From assembly GCA_024278975.1 (NCBI GenBank), contig JAJRSD010000083.1, positions 1 through 64,000 of the forward strand: a DNA stretch of 64,000 nt, read 5' to 3'. A program made the translations under genes and the position numbers. The notes beneath the pieces were generated by a model. The model searched no databases. It was given only the letters and a program-made list of their open reading frames with translations, and was not told where the DNA came from. Origin of the DNA: Bacteroidota bacterium (GTDB taxonomy: Bacteria; Bacteroidota; Bacteroidia; Bacteroidales; Prolixibacteraceae). How positions within the stretch are numbered: position 1 is the first letter of the stretch; each line of letters opens with the position of its first letter. This document shows positions 1-7,418 of the stretch, one piece after another.

Positions 1-378
1 AAATATTTTTCCACCGCTTTTTTTGCTTTAATCAAAAGTTGGGTCATAAAGTTGAAAAACGATTTTATTTCAAAATATTTTTCAAGCTCACTGAAATATT
101 CAACGCAATTAGCACTTTAGAAAATCAGCAGACTCTAAATAGATTAATGGCTAAAGCCTTGTTATGGTTAGTATTACATACCAACAAGCTGAAGCATGGT
201 GTAAAATACAATACGTTTGTCCAATCGCAGTTGCAGTTTTCAGACAGAATTAATTTTCAACCAATTTAAGTATTCAATTATTCACAAATTGAGAATTGTC
301 TTACAATGATTTTTTTCTTATTCCCCTCATTTGGAGAGTTTGTCCCGAAAGTCGTGAGGTTAGGGTAGGCCCTCCTTT
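1..378. other. No convincing gene; degenerate GC-richer tail
   Basis: I see no supportable gene here. One short open frame exists on the plus strand (39-269), but it opens with TTG, lacks a ribosome site and has no recognisable product. The last part, about 320-376, is richer in G and C than its surroundings and has CCCCTC and GGCCCTCC blocks facing each other. It resembles a decayed copy of an intergenic palindromic element lying just downstream of the MutS-like gene. Confidence 0.4.
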
Positions 379-2169
379 TCAAATAATCCCCATCTTTTTC
401 ATCAAAAAAGTGGCATTCATAGTTTTTGTAACACCGTCAGACAGCAGATAGTCGAAAATCAATTCATCGTTTTCAATTTTTATTTCGAAACATTTATTGT
501 AAACTATCTGCGGAAATTCATGCTCCATTTCGGCAAGTTTTAGGTCGTGGGTTGCAATTAGCGAAACCGACTTAAATTCAACCAATTTTCGGATTAGCTC
601 TTTTGAACCGTTCAGCTTATCAACCGAGTTTGTTCCCTTTAACATTTCGTCGAGAATCACAAAAATACGCTCCCCGTTTTGAAGCCTGTCTAACACTGCT
701 TTTATTCTTTTCAGCTCAGCAAAAAAGTACGACTCATCTTTTAAAAGCGAGTCGGTGGTACGCATATTTGTATAAATACTGATTGGTGTTATCGTCATCT
801 CTGCTGCGCAAACAGGAGCACCAATCCTCCCCAAAATGAGGTTAACACCAACCGTGCGGAGGAAAGTACTTTTGCCAGCCATATTTGCCCCGGTTACAAT
901 AATTACCTTACTCCAGCCATTAATTTCCAAATTGTTACAAACCCGTTTATCGGCTTTTAAAAGCGGGTGCCCCAGTTTTTTAGCACGAAAAGAGAAACCG
1001 CCCTCGTGAATTTCAGGGAAAGTAAATTCGGGTTGGTTATTCGAGAAATTTGCCAAACTTATAAGTGCATCAAATTCGGCAACAACATTTAACCAATCGG
1101 CAAGTTTTTTATGATTGTGTTTGTGCCACTTCCAGAGTTTGTAAACACAACGAATATCCCATAAAACCAGAGAATTAAGAATAGAGCCAACTACAAGATT
1201 TTTGCGGTATTCAAGCTCTTTTACCAAACTTTTTAATTGTTTAAAAACTTTACTTGCCTGTTCCGGTTTTCGTACTTTCTTTTGCAATTCTACTAAATAC
1301 TCTGCCTGAAACTCACGCTCTTCTACAAATTTCAACAACTGTATATATTTGGCAAGTAGTTCTGATTTTCGACCAAAAAAACCAAAATACTGCGTAATCT
1401 TTCTCCAAAAAAAGTACATTAAAAGCCATTGCGACAATACAGTAATTACCAGATATAAATCTGAGATTCCGAGAACAGAAGGAATCACAGAAAGTAGAGT
1501 AGCAACAGGTAACAACCTAATTAACCATTTAATGCCCGTTGCACGATTTAACGGTAATTTGAGTTCCGACCACGCTTTTATTTCATGATTCATCTCCTCT
1601 GTTTCTTTAAACAAACCTCCATTTGCAAGAAAGTGTAATCGCCAGTTCGGAATAATAGCAAGTTCTTTAATTGCTTGCTGTCGCTTTTCAATCTCCTCTT
1701 TTTTTGTTGAAGGACGAATTATCCAGTTTGCAAGTTGTTGCTTGCCGTTAACTGTCGAAGTCCGGTTTAAAAACTGGAACAGAGAACCTTCGCCAAAAAG
1801 ATCTAAATCGTAAGAAAAAAAATGGTCGGTATCTAAAAATTCCTTTCCATTATTAAAATGAGAAAAAGAGTGTTTTAAGGCAAGCAACTCATCTTCAACT
1901 ATTTTTTTCAACTCAATATACTTACTCTTCTTTTTATCGAGTTGAACATTCTTTTTTATGAGAAAGAAAAAAATAATAATTGCCGAAACAGATATAATTA
2001 GCGTTGCCCAGCTTTTTGTTCCGAAAATAAAAACGGGTGTAAAAATTAATATGAAAGCTATAAAACGATACCACGTAAATCGTCGTAATTTTTGTGAGAC
2101 TGTTTTTAACTCCGATGTGTATTTTTCGAGTTTTTCGGTATAAAATTCCGATGCCGTTTTACTCATCAT
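379..2169 (-). CDS. Membrane-anchored MutS-like ATPase
   Basis: A 596-residue protein whose C-terminal third is a MutS-family ATPase: Walker A GANMAGKST near residue 430, Walker B region FVILDEMLKGTNS near 503, and a downstream THD switch histidine. The mismatch-recognition domains of true MutS are absent. Instead there are hydrophobic segments near residues 30-72 and 215-255 that look membrane-spanning, so it is probably held in the inner membrane. This architecture belongs to a MutS-related family common in Bacteroidota; its substrate is not known to me, and I would not call it a mismatch repair protein. It overlaps the upstream PAP2 gene by four bases (ATGA), so the two are probably co-translated. 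Confidence 0.85.
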   Translation of the reverse strand: MMSKTASEFYTEKLEKYTSELKTVSQKLRRFTWYRFIAFILIFTPVFIFGTKSWATLIISVSAIIIFFFLIKKNVQLDKKKSKYIELKKIVEDELLALKHSFSHFNNGKEFLDTDHFFSYDLDLFGEGSLFQFLNRTSTVNGKQQLANWIIRPSTKKEEIEKRQQAIKELAIIPNWRLHFLANGGLFKETEEMNHEIKAWSELKLPLNRATGIKWLIRLLPVATLLSVIPSVLGISDLYLVITVLSQWLLMYFFWRKITQYFGFFGRKSELLAKYIQLLKFVEEREFQAEYLVELQKKVRKPEQASKVFKQLKSLVKELEYRKNLVVGSILNSLVLWDIRCVYKLWKWHKHNHKKLADWLNVVAEFDALISLANFSNNQPEFTFPEIHEGGFSFRAKKLGHPLLKADKRVCNNLEINGWSKVIIVTGANMAGKSTFLRTVGVNLILGRIGAPVCAAEMTITPISIYTNMRTTDSLLKDESYFFAELKRIKAVLDRLQNGERIFVILDEMLKGTNSVDKLNGSKELIRKLVEFKSVSLIATHDLKLAEMEHEFPQIVYNKCFEIKIENDELIFDYLLSDGVTKTMNATFLMKKMGII

Positions 2170-2858
2170 AAATAATTATAATGATGAAGAACGTAGGTCA
2201 TAATTGTAAACGAGAGAACCGAAACTGCAAAAACCAGAAATATGGTTTGGAAATTGCTGACTGACAGATTCGTTTTCCCGATTTTTGGCGAGCGTGCAAT
2301 AAAAAAGTAATTTTCGATAAACATTAAAATTTTATAAAATATTACACCGATCAACCATCCCAATAAAGCTCCGCCAATGATATCCAGCGGATAATGAACG
2401 CCAATATAAATACGTGAATACGAGATTATTACTGCCCAAAAAAACATCAAATAAAAGTAACTTTTGTTTTTAAATATTCGCGAAGTGAAAACAAAAATAC
2501 CAAACATATTTGTGGCGTGAGACGATACAAAACCGTGCAATCCACCTTTACGGAAAACGTTGTGTACCAAATGTTCGATTGCCGGTTCGTGAACCGGTCG
2601 CAACCGTTGCACCGACTCTTTTATTAATACCGAAATTTGGTCGCTCGCAACAACGGTTAATACTAAAAATAGCAGAATTAACACCGATTTACTCCGGTAA
2701 TTTTTTATAAAGAAATATACAATTGTAAGGTAGAGCGGAATCCACGTTTCTTTGCGGGTAACCATTAACATTATTGTATCCCAAAAACTATTATGAAAGC
2801 TGTTTAGATATAAAAACAACTCCTTATCTAAATTCAATATATTTGTTAGCCACTCCAT
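2166..2858 (-). CDS. PAP2-family membrane phosphatase
   Basis: A 230-residue multi-spanning protein with the three PAP2 (phosphatidic acid phosphatase type 2) signature blocks: KESVQRLRP near residues 80-88, SSHA near 112, and SRIYIGVHYPLD near 148-159. These supply the catalytic histidines and phosphate-binding arginines of lipid phosphate phosphatases. Likely substrates are lipid phosphates or undecaprenyl pyrophosphate in the inner membrane, with the active site facing the periplasm; the exact substrate cannot be read from sequence. It is the first gene of a two-gene unit with the MutS-like ATPase. Confidence 0.88.
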   Translation of the reverse strand: MEWLTNILNLDKELFLYLNSFHNSFWDTIMLMVTRKETWIPLYLTIVYFFIKNYRSKSVLILLFLVLTVVASDQISVLIKESVQRLRPVHEPAIEHLVHNVFRKGGLHGFVSSHATNMFGIFVFTSRIFKNKSYFYLMFFWAVIISYSRIYIGVHYPLDIIGGALLGWLIGVIFYKILMFIENYFFIARSPKIGKTNLSVSNFQTIFLVFAVSVLSFTIMTYVLHHYNYL

Positions 2859-2955
2859 TTATCCATACTATTCAATAAAAAATTATCTTCTTACCCCATC
2901 GATTAAGTTTCACTATTATTTTTGATCCTCAAAAATCAGTTCAACTAAACCGGGA

Positions 2956-3008
2956 TTAACCCGCACAAACATGTATCTTTTTCAAACCTTCATAATAATG
3001 CGGGTTAA
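2956..3008. repeat. Inverted repeat over the obg stop codon
   Basis: Two perfect 10-base arms, TTAACCCGCA (2956-2965) and TGCGGGTTAA (2999-3008), are separated by 33 bases. The right arm contains the stop codon of obg. It could act as a weak 3' hairpin for the obg transcript, but the loop is long and no T-run follows on the minus strand. Confidence 0.35.
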
Positions 3009-3994
3009 CTATTCAAAATATCCCAAATTGTATCTTTTAATTGTGGTATATTAAATCCTGTAACCGACGAAAAAAACAGGTGCGGAATTCCATCTAATTC
3101 GGAACTTATTTCGTCCATCAACTCCTGGTCGAGCATGTCTGATTTACTGATTGTAAGAAAACGTTGTTTGTCAAGCAACTCAGGATTGTATTTTTCCAAC
3201 TCATTCAATAAAATTTTATACTCTTTTAAATGACCTTCACTATCGGCAGGAACCATAAAAAGCAACATTGAGTTTCGTTCGATATGCCTCAGGAACCGTA
3301 ATCCCAATCCTTTCCCTTCGCTGGCACCCTCGATAATTCCGGGAATATCGGCCATTACAAACGAGTGTTGCTCGCGATGCCCGACAATCCCCAAATTTGG
3401 AACCAGTGTTGTAAAATGGTATTCGGCAATTTTTGGTCGTGCTGCCGAAACCACCGATAAAAGTGTGGATTTTCCGGCACTGGGAAAACCTACCAAACCA
3501 ACATCGGCAAGAACCTTTAGCTCCAGAATAAACCACTCTTCAATACCTTCTTCACCCGGTTGCGCATATCGTGGAGTCTGATTGGTTGACGTTTTAAAAT
3601 GGTCGTTTCCCCAGCCGCCTTTTCCGCCTTTTGCTATAATCTGAATTTCGTCGTGCTCGGTAATTTCAAACAAAACTTCGCCTGTTTCAGCATTTTTTGC
3701 AATTGTGCCCAACGGTACTTCCAAAACAACATCTTCTCCGTCAGACCCAGAACTTCGTGACTTTCCTCCAGGGTCTCCGTTTCCGGCTTTTATATGTTTC
3801 CGGTATTTTAGGTGAAGCAGAGTCCACATCTGTTTATTCCCCTTTAGGAAAATATGACCGCCCCTTCCGCCATCGCCACCATCGGGACCGCCAAAAGCAG
3901 CGAATTTCTCGCGCCGCATGTGGTGCGAACCGGCTCCTCCGCTCCCCGATTTGCAATTAATTTTTACGTAATCTATAAAATTCGATTCTGCCAT
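3005..3994 (-). CDS. obg: Obg-family GTPase (CgtA)
   Basis: A 329-residue Obg GTPase, an essential ribosome-assembly and stress-linked G protein of the cytosol. The glycine-rich Obg fold occupies residues 1 to about 157 (for example GGDGGRGG). The GTPase domain follows, with P-loop GFPSAGKST near 166, G3 DIPG near 213, a G4 element SKSD in place of the usual NKxD near 283, and a G5 SSVTG. It lacks the long acidic C-terminal extension seen in some species, giving a compact form typical of Bacteroidota. The start is the ATG at 3994. Confidence 0.96.
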   Translation of the reverse strand: MAESNFIDYVKINCKSGSGGAGSHHMRREKFAAFGGPDGGDGGRGGHIFLKGNKQMWTLLHLKYRKHIKAGNGDPGGKSRSSGSDGEDVVLEVPLGTIAKNAETGEVLFEITEHDEIQIIAKGGKGGWGNDHFKTSTNQTPRYAQPGEEGIEEWFILELKVLADVGLVGFPSAGKSTLLSVVSAARPKIAEYHFTTLVPNLGIVGHREQHSFVMADIPGIIEGASEGKGLGLRFLRHIERNSMLLFMVPADSEGHLKEYKILLNELEKYNPELLDKQRFLTISKSDMLDQELMDEISSELDGIPHLFFSSVTGFNIPQLKDTIWDILNS

Positions 3995-4047
3995 ATTTTT
4001 ATACTTCTATATCAGCTATTAATTTATGTACTGTTATGCGTAAATTA

Positions 4048-4222
4048 TTAACTTTTCAAACTTACTAAATACTCATCAGGAGTCGTTACCGGAATGTCAG
4101 ATTTTTTAAAGTCTTTCACATTTTTGGTAATAAATAAATTACAGTCCATTGTGTATTGAAGCGTATTCTTTTGCTCTATCAATCACAAATTTGTCAAACG
4201 TTAATGTCAACTTCGTACCCAT
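4048..4222 (-). pseudogene. Remnant of a DUF6364-type antitoxin / PIN toxin pair
   Basis: Two out-of-frame fragments lie head to tail. From the ATG at 4222 the frame reads MGTKLTLTFDKFVIDRAKEY, the start of a DUF6364-type antitoxin, and stops at 4139 after 27 residues. In another frame, ending at 4048, it reads DCNLFITKNVKDFKKSDIPV and then TTPDEYL, the C-terminal end of a PIN-domain toxin. A deletion appears to have joined the start of the antitoxin gene to the end of the toxin gene, so neither product can be functional. Family names are from memory of the sequence patterns. Confidence 0.7.
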
Positions 4223-4522
4223 AATCGAATCCTTTTTGTTATACGTGCAAATGTAATAATTAAATTCGTGCCTGTCGAACTTTGAGGTGTTTCCCCCATT
4301 TATGTTAACGGCTCAGGTTAAACGTTGTGTGGGGTTTAAAGCACTACACTTTCAAATCTTGCACCTGACCAATTTTTATTCATTATTTCAAACTTTCCAT
4401 TAAATAGTTAAAGAAGAATTGGTGGTGTTGAAATTGCACTAACTAAGGGATTATTTTTAAAAATAAATCAACATCAAGGATAATAGATCGTTAGTAATTA
4501 GTTTTAGAATAAGTATGAGTCC
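4223..4522. other. Intergenic stretch without a recognised feature
   Basis: AT-rich sequence between the toxin-antitoxin remnant and the terminator of the TonB receptor gene. No open frame of useful length, tRNA or clear promoter was recognised. The 5' end may retain the old promoter of the toxin-antitoxin locus. Confidence 0.4.
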
Positions 4523-4556
4523 TCTCCGAAAAGTAAATAAAGGGACTTTTCGGAGA
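4523..4556 (-). terminator. Hairpin downstream of the TonB receptor gene
   Basis: A perfect 12-base-pair stem, TCTCCGAAAAGT paired with ACTTTTCGGAGA around a 10-base loop, sits seven bases beyond the stop codon of the receptor gene. Position and strength suggest a transcription terminator or an mRNA-end stabiliser. No long T-run follows on the minus strand. Confidence 0.65.
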
Positions 4557-4563
4557 ATCAATT

Positions 4564-6399
4564 TTAAAAAATAAAATTTATACCTGCAAACACTATTTCC
4601 TCCGGCATTGTGTAGTATCTATTCACCTGATAATTTGCGCCAAACAGATTCTCGCCACTTATAAACAATTTGAAATTCCGTGTTAAATTATACGAAGCTT
4701 TTGCATTAAGCAAAGTATAACTTTCCATATTAACTACTGGCGAAGGATCGTTGTCGAGATTTGAAATTTGCTGAATACTTGCCATTAATTGCAGCTTTTT
4801 AATTCGGTATTTTGCATTAAAAAACAGATGATGTTCGGGTGTTGCAAAAACCGGACTTTTCATGTTTATATAGCTGTAAGTTGCATTTAATCTCAGGTTT
4901 TTTGTGGGCTCGGCATTAATTGCAATTTCAACTCCTTTGTTGCTAACTTCTCCCGAGTTCATATAACCCTGCATTGGAACATTAATAATTAAGTTGTCGC
5001 CGTTAACTGCATAAAGTGTAAGTTCTCCACTCATTTTATTTTGGAAGAATGTTTTTGAAACACCCATTTCGTAACTGAAAATTGTTTCCGGGGAGAGTTT
5101 CGGATTTGGATTCCACATAAACAGTTCGCGCATTGTAGGGCTTCGGAATCCTTTAGAAACATTACCTTTTAATGTAGTTAACTTACCCATTTTATATGCA
5201 AACCCGGCAGATGGAATCCACTCATTACCATAAACACTGTTATTTTGAAAACGAAGTCCGGCATTCATAGTTAACTTTTCGGCAAAAGTATGTTGCATAA
5301 AAGCATAAGTTCCAACTTCGCTAATTGTAGTGTCGGCAAATATAATTCCATTTCCGGCCATGGCTTTTATGTTTTCTGCTAACCCACCATAATTCATATA
5401 ATCTACACCAACTGTAATACTGTTTCCTTCAAAAAGCTGAAGCGATTCGTATAAATTAATTCCATAATTGTGGTCGGTTGAATGAAAACCATCGGTGATG
5501 TCGTGTTCGCCAAAATTGTAAAATAGTTTAATTGCACCCGATGCTTTCTCGAATTCATTTTTCAAAGTAAATGCCCAGTATCCTCTAAATATGTCAATTC
5601 TTTCTCCCAAACTGGCGTTCAATGTATCTGGTCCCGGATCGGCAGCATCGAATTTGGCATGACTAACATCAGTTGAAGCATAAAAATGCTCGTTGAAATT
5701 GTAACCTACTTTTAAGTATCCATTGTTAATTTTAAACTCGGAATGTTCGCGGTGCCCATCGGTTTGGTCGTGATTTGCAGAAACAAATACACTAAATTTA
5801 TCCTTTTTAAAACCTACTGCTCCCATATATTTTTGAGTATTATACGAGCCGTAAGAGAGCCGTGCATTTCCGTGAACACCATCCTGAGTCTGCTTTTTAG
5901 TGATAATATTTATTACCCCGCCCATTGCATTCGAACCATATAAAATAGATGCCGGTCCGCGAATTACTTCAACACGCTCAACGTCAGACGCAACATACGA
6001 ATCGGGAAGCGGGTGTCCCATAATTCCCATAAATTGCGGGTGTCCGTCGATAAGCATTAAAACTCCGGTTGTTGGGTTGCCGCCAATTCCACGAATAGAA
6101 ATTTGTCCGGCGGATCCCTGAGCAACACCAAAACCGGTAACTCCCCGCTCGGTTACAAAAAGCCCGGGAACACGACCATTTAAAATAGGTAAAATCGCCG
6201 ACTCGTCAGACTCCTCTATTTGCTCCCTGTTAACAACCGAAACCGCCATTGGCACACTATTCCGGCTAACTTTAACATGTGTTCCGGTTACCACTACTTC
6301 ATCAATTTTAATGGTATCTGTCGAAAAATTCATTTGCGATACCGAAAAAAGTGGAAGAAATAAAAATACAGTTAAAATAGATTTTATATTGAATTTCAT
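4564..6399 (-). CDS. TonB-dependent outer-membrane receptor (small BtuB/CirA-like)
   Basis: A 611-residue receptor with a signal peptide (residues 1 to about 21), a plug domain at about 45-160 (DEVVVTGTHVK, then RVEVIRGPASILYGSNAMGG) and a 22-strand-type barrel ending in a terminal phenylalanine. It imports a ligand across the outer membrane using TonB energy. It has no N-terminal carboxypeptidase-like extension, and its size resembles vitamin, siderophore or metal receptors rather than SusC glycan receptors. A NikR-like regulator gene lies 53 bases upstream on the same strand, which suggests a metal or metal-chelate ligand. The ligand itself is not readable from the sequence. Confidence 0.9.
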   Translation of the reverse strand: MKFNIKSILTVFLFLPLFSVSQMNFSTDTIKIDEVVVTGTHVKVSRNSVPMAVSVVNREQIEESDESAILPILNGRVPGLFVTERGVTGFGVAQGSAGQISIRGIGGNPTTGVLMLIDGHPQFMGIMGHPLPDSYVASDVERVEVIRGPASILYGSNAMGGVINIITKKQTQDGVHGNARLSYGSYNTQKYMGAVGFKKDKFSVFVSANHDQTDGHREHSEFKINNGYLKVGYNFNEHFYASTDVSHAKFDAADPGPDTLNASLGERIDIFRGYWAFTLKNEFEKASGAIKLFYNFGEHDITDGFHSTDHNYGINLYESLQLFEGNSITVGVDYMNYGGLAENIKAMAGNGIIFADTTISEVGTYAFMQHTFAEKLTMNAGLRFQNNSVYGNEWIPSAGFAYKMGKLTTLKGNVSKGFRSPTMRELFMWNPNPKLSPETIFSYEMGVSKTFFQNKMSGELTLYAVNGDNLIINVPMQGYMNSGEVSNKGVEIAINAEPTKNLRLNATYSYINMKSPVFATPEHHLFFNAKYRIKKLQLMASIQQISNLDNDPSPVVNMESYTLLNAKASYNLTRNFKLFISGENLFGANYQVNRYYTMPEEIVFAGINFIF

Positions 6400-6405
6400 A
6401 AATTA

Positions 6406-6415
6406 TCGTGTTACG
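6406..6415 (-). promoter_or_regulatory. TCGTGnnACG element before the TonB receptor gene
   Basis: TCGTGTTACG lies seven bases upstream of the receptor ATG. The same TCGTG-nn-ACG core occurs in the palindrome before the NikR-like gene (6873-6887), making it a candidate second operator or leader site for that regulator. It is very short, and its position close to the start codon is unusual. Confidence 0.35.
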
Positions 6416-6452
6416 TTTTGTCTGTTTTGTGTTATTGTATGAGTAAATTTTT

Positions 6453-6854
6453 TTAATCAGCTTTGCTCATTACCAATTTTCCGTGCTGAATTCCTTTGAT
6501 ACCAATTAATTTGTCGGATATTTCGGTTAATTTTCGGGAAGGACCTTTTACCGCAATAATTTGCATAAAACTTATTTCGCTCAAATAAAAACCCTGAGTT
6601 GATAAAACAACATTGCTGTATTCAAATTGAATTTCTGATGATTTTTTAAGAATATCTTTCTTTTTATTATTGAATACCAGAACAATTGCACCTGCTACAA
6701 TATTGTCGCATTTCCACTTCTCTTCCACCATATTTTTTTCAATCAGGTGCCGAATTGCCTGCGATCGGTTAGCAAAAGAGTTGTCGGAGACATAAGCATC
6801 GAGAGCTTTTAAAAGCTCTTCATCCAACGAAACTCCGAATCGTGAAACTGACAT
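6453..6854 (-). CDS. NikR-like ribbon-helix-helix regulator lacking nickel ligands
   Basis: A 133-residue protein with an N-terminal ribbon-helix-helix DNA-binding domain (residues 1-45, RFGVSLDEELLKALD) and a C-terminal ACT-like NikR domain (about 50-133, ending GIQHGKLVMSKAD). Aligned by eye with E. coli NikR, the four high-affinity nickel ligands (His76, His87, His89, Cys95) correspond to Phe77, Gly88, Tyr90 and Phe96. It should still bind DNA as a tetramer but probably does not sense nickel in the classic way. It lies just upstream of the TonB receptor gene, its likely target, and a 15-base palindrome before its own start suggests autoregulation. Confidence 0.85.
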   Translation of the reverse strand: MSVSRFGVSLDEELLKALDAYVSDNSFANRSQAIRHLIEKNMVEEKWKCDNIVAGAIVLVFNNKKKDILKKSSEIQFEYSNVVLSTQGFYLSEISFMQIIAVKGPSRKLTEISDKLIGIKGIQHGKLVMSKAD

Positions 6855-6872
6855 TGTGTTACTAATTTTTTA

Positions 6873-6887
6873 ATTCGTGCCACGAAT
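6873..6887. promoter_or_regulatory. 15-bp palindrome, candidate operator of the NikR-like gene
   Basis: ATTCGTG-C-CACGAAT is a perfect palindrome 19 bases upstream of the NikR-like start codon. On the minus strand it overlaps TATATTCG, which is one base from the Bacteroidota -7 consensus TAnnTTTG. Binding here would block the promoter. The related half, TCGTGnnACG, recurs before the TonB receptor gene. Confidence 0.55.
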
Positions 6888-6973
6888 ATAAAGTAAAATA
6901 TGAATTTGGGTGCAAATGAAGTGATGTTTTTTTTGAATTATTTAAAATGCGACTTTGCGACAGTGACTGAAAA

Positions 6974-7402
6974 CTACTCTTTTTTCCAAATTAATTTTTT
7001 CCCAAAACCCAGCCGGTTATCTGTCATTTTAATATGGCTGAGTTGAACTACCCATAGCGAAGTTTTCATTAAAACTGCAAATGGGAATCGTTTTAGATAT
7101 GCTTTTTTAGCTTTTGCTGCGAGCGGTTTTTCAGGCTTCTCCATAATCCCGTTAAACTGAATCCCTTGTATTTTTCCAACTGTATTAGTTTCTAAAACAA
7201 TACTTCCGCCAACATTTGCATTTACAAAAACATCTTGCACGTGTTTTGTTTCGTTGTCAGATGTAAAAACAAAACAGTTCTCATCCTCTAAATAAATATA
7301 AAAACAGTTGGCGCACCACGGACTGTTTTCGGTACAAGTTGCAAGAGTTAAAACATGATGCTCGTTTATAAATTCAATAATTCGTTTTTCAGGATTTTGC
7401 AT
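6974..7402 (-). CDS. YhbP/UPF0306-like PNPOx-fold protein
   Basis: A 142-residue protein resembling E. coli YhbP, a member of the flavin/pyridoxamine-phosphate-oxidase split-barrel fold. Shared blocks are PWCANCFYIY near residues 28-37, IQGIQFNG near 78-85, KAYLKRFP near 100 and DNRLGFGKKLIW at the C-terminus. The biochemical role of this family is not established, though a flavin- or haem-linked redox role is often assumed. It lies 16 bases downstream of the M1 peptidase gene on the same strand and may be co-transcribed with it. Confidence 0.82.
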   Translation of the reverse strand: MQNPEKRIIEFINEHHVLTLATCTENSPWCANCFYIYLEDENCFVFTSDNETKHVQDVFVNANVGGSIVLETNTVGKIQGIQFNGIMEKPEKPLAAKAKKAYLKRFPFAVLMKTSLWVVQLSHIKMTDNRLGFGKKLIWKKE

Positions 7403-7418
7403 AATTTAAAATATTAGC

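Noticed and set aside
39..269. Plus-strand frame of 76 codons at the window start
   Set aside because: TTG start, no ribosome site, no recognisable family; likely chance.
3240..3536. Second minus-strand frame inside obg
   Set aside because: Out-of-frame shadow of the Obg GTPase domain.
4310..4350. Text near AACGTTGTGTGGGGTTTAAA considered as an attC-like recombination site
   Set aside because: No complementary arms at the right spacing and no cassette gene.
6437..6442. GTATGA resembling a half of the E. coli NikR operator
   Set aside because: The matching TCATAC half at the required 16-base spacing is missing.
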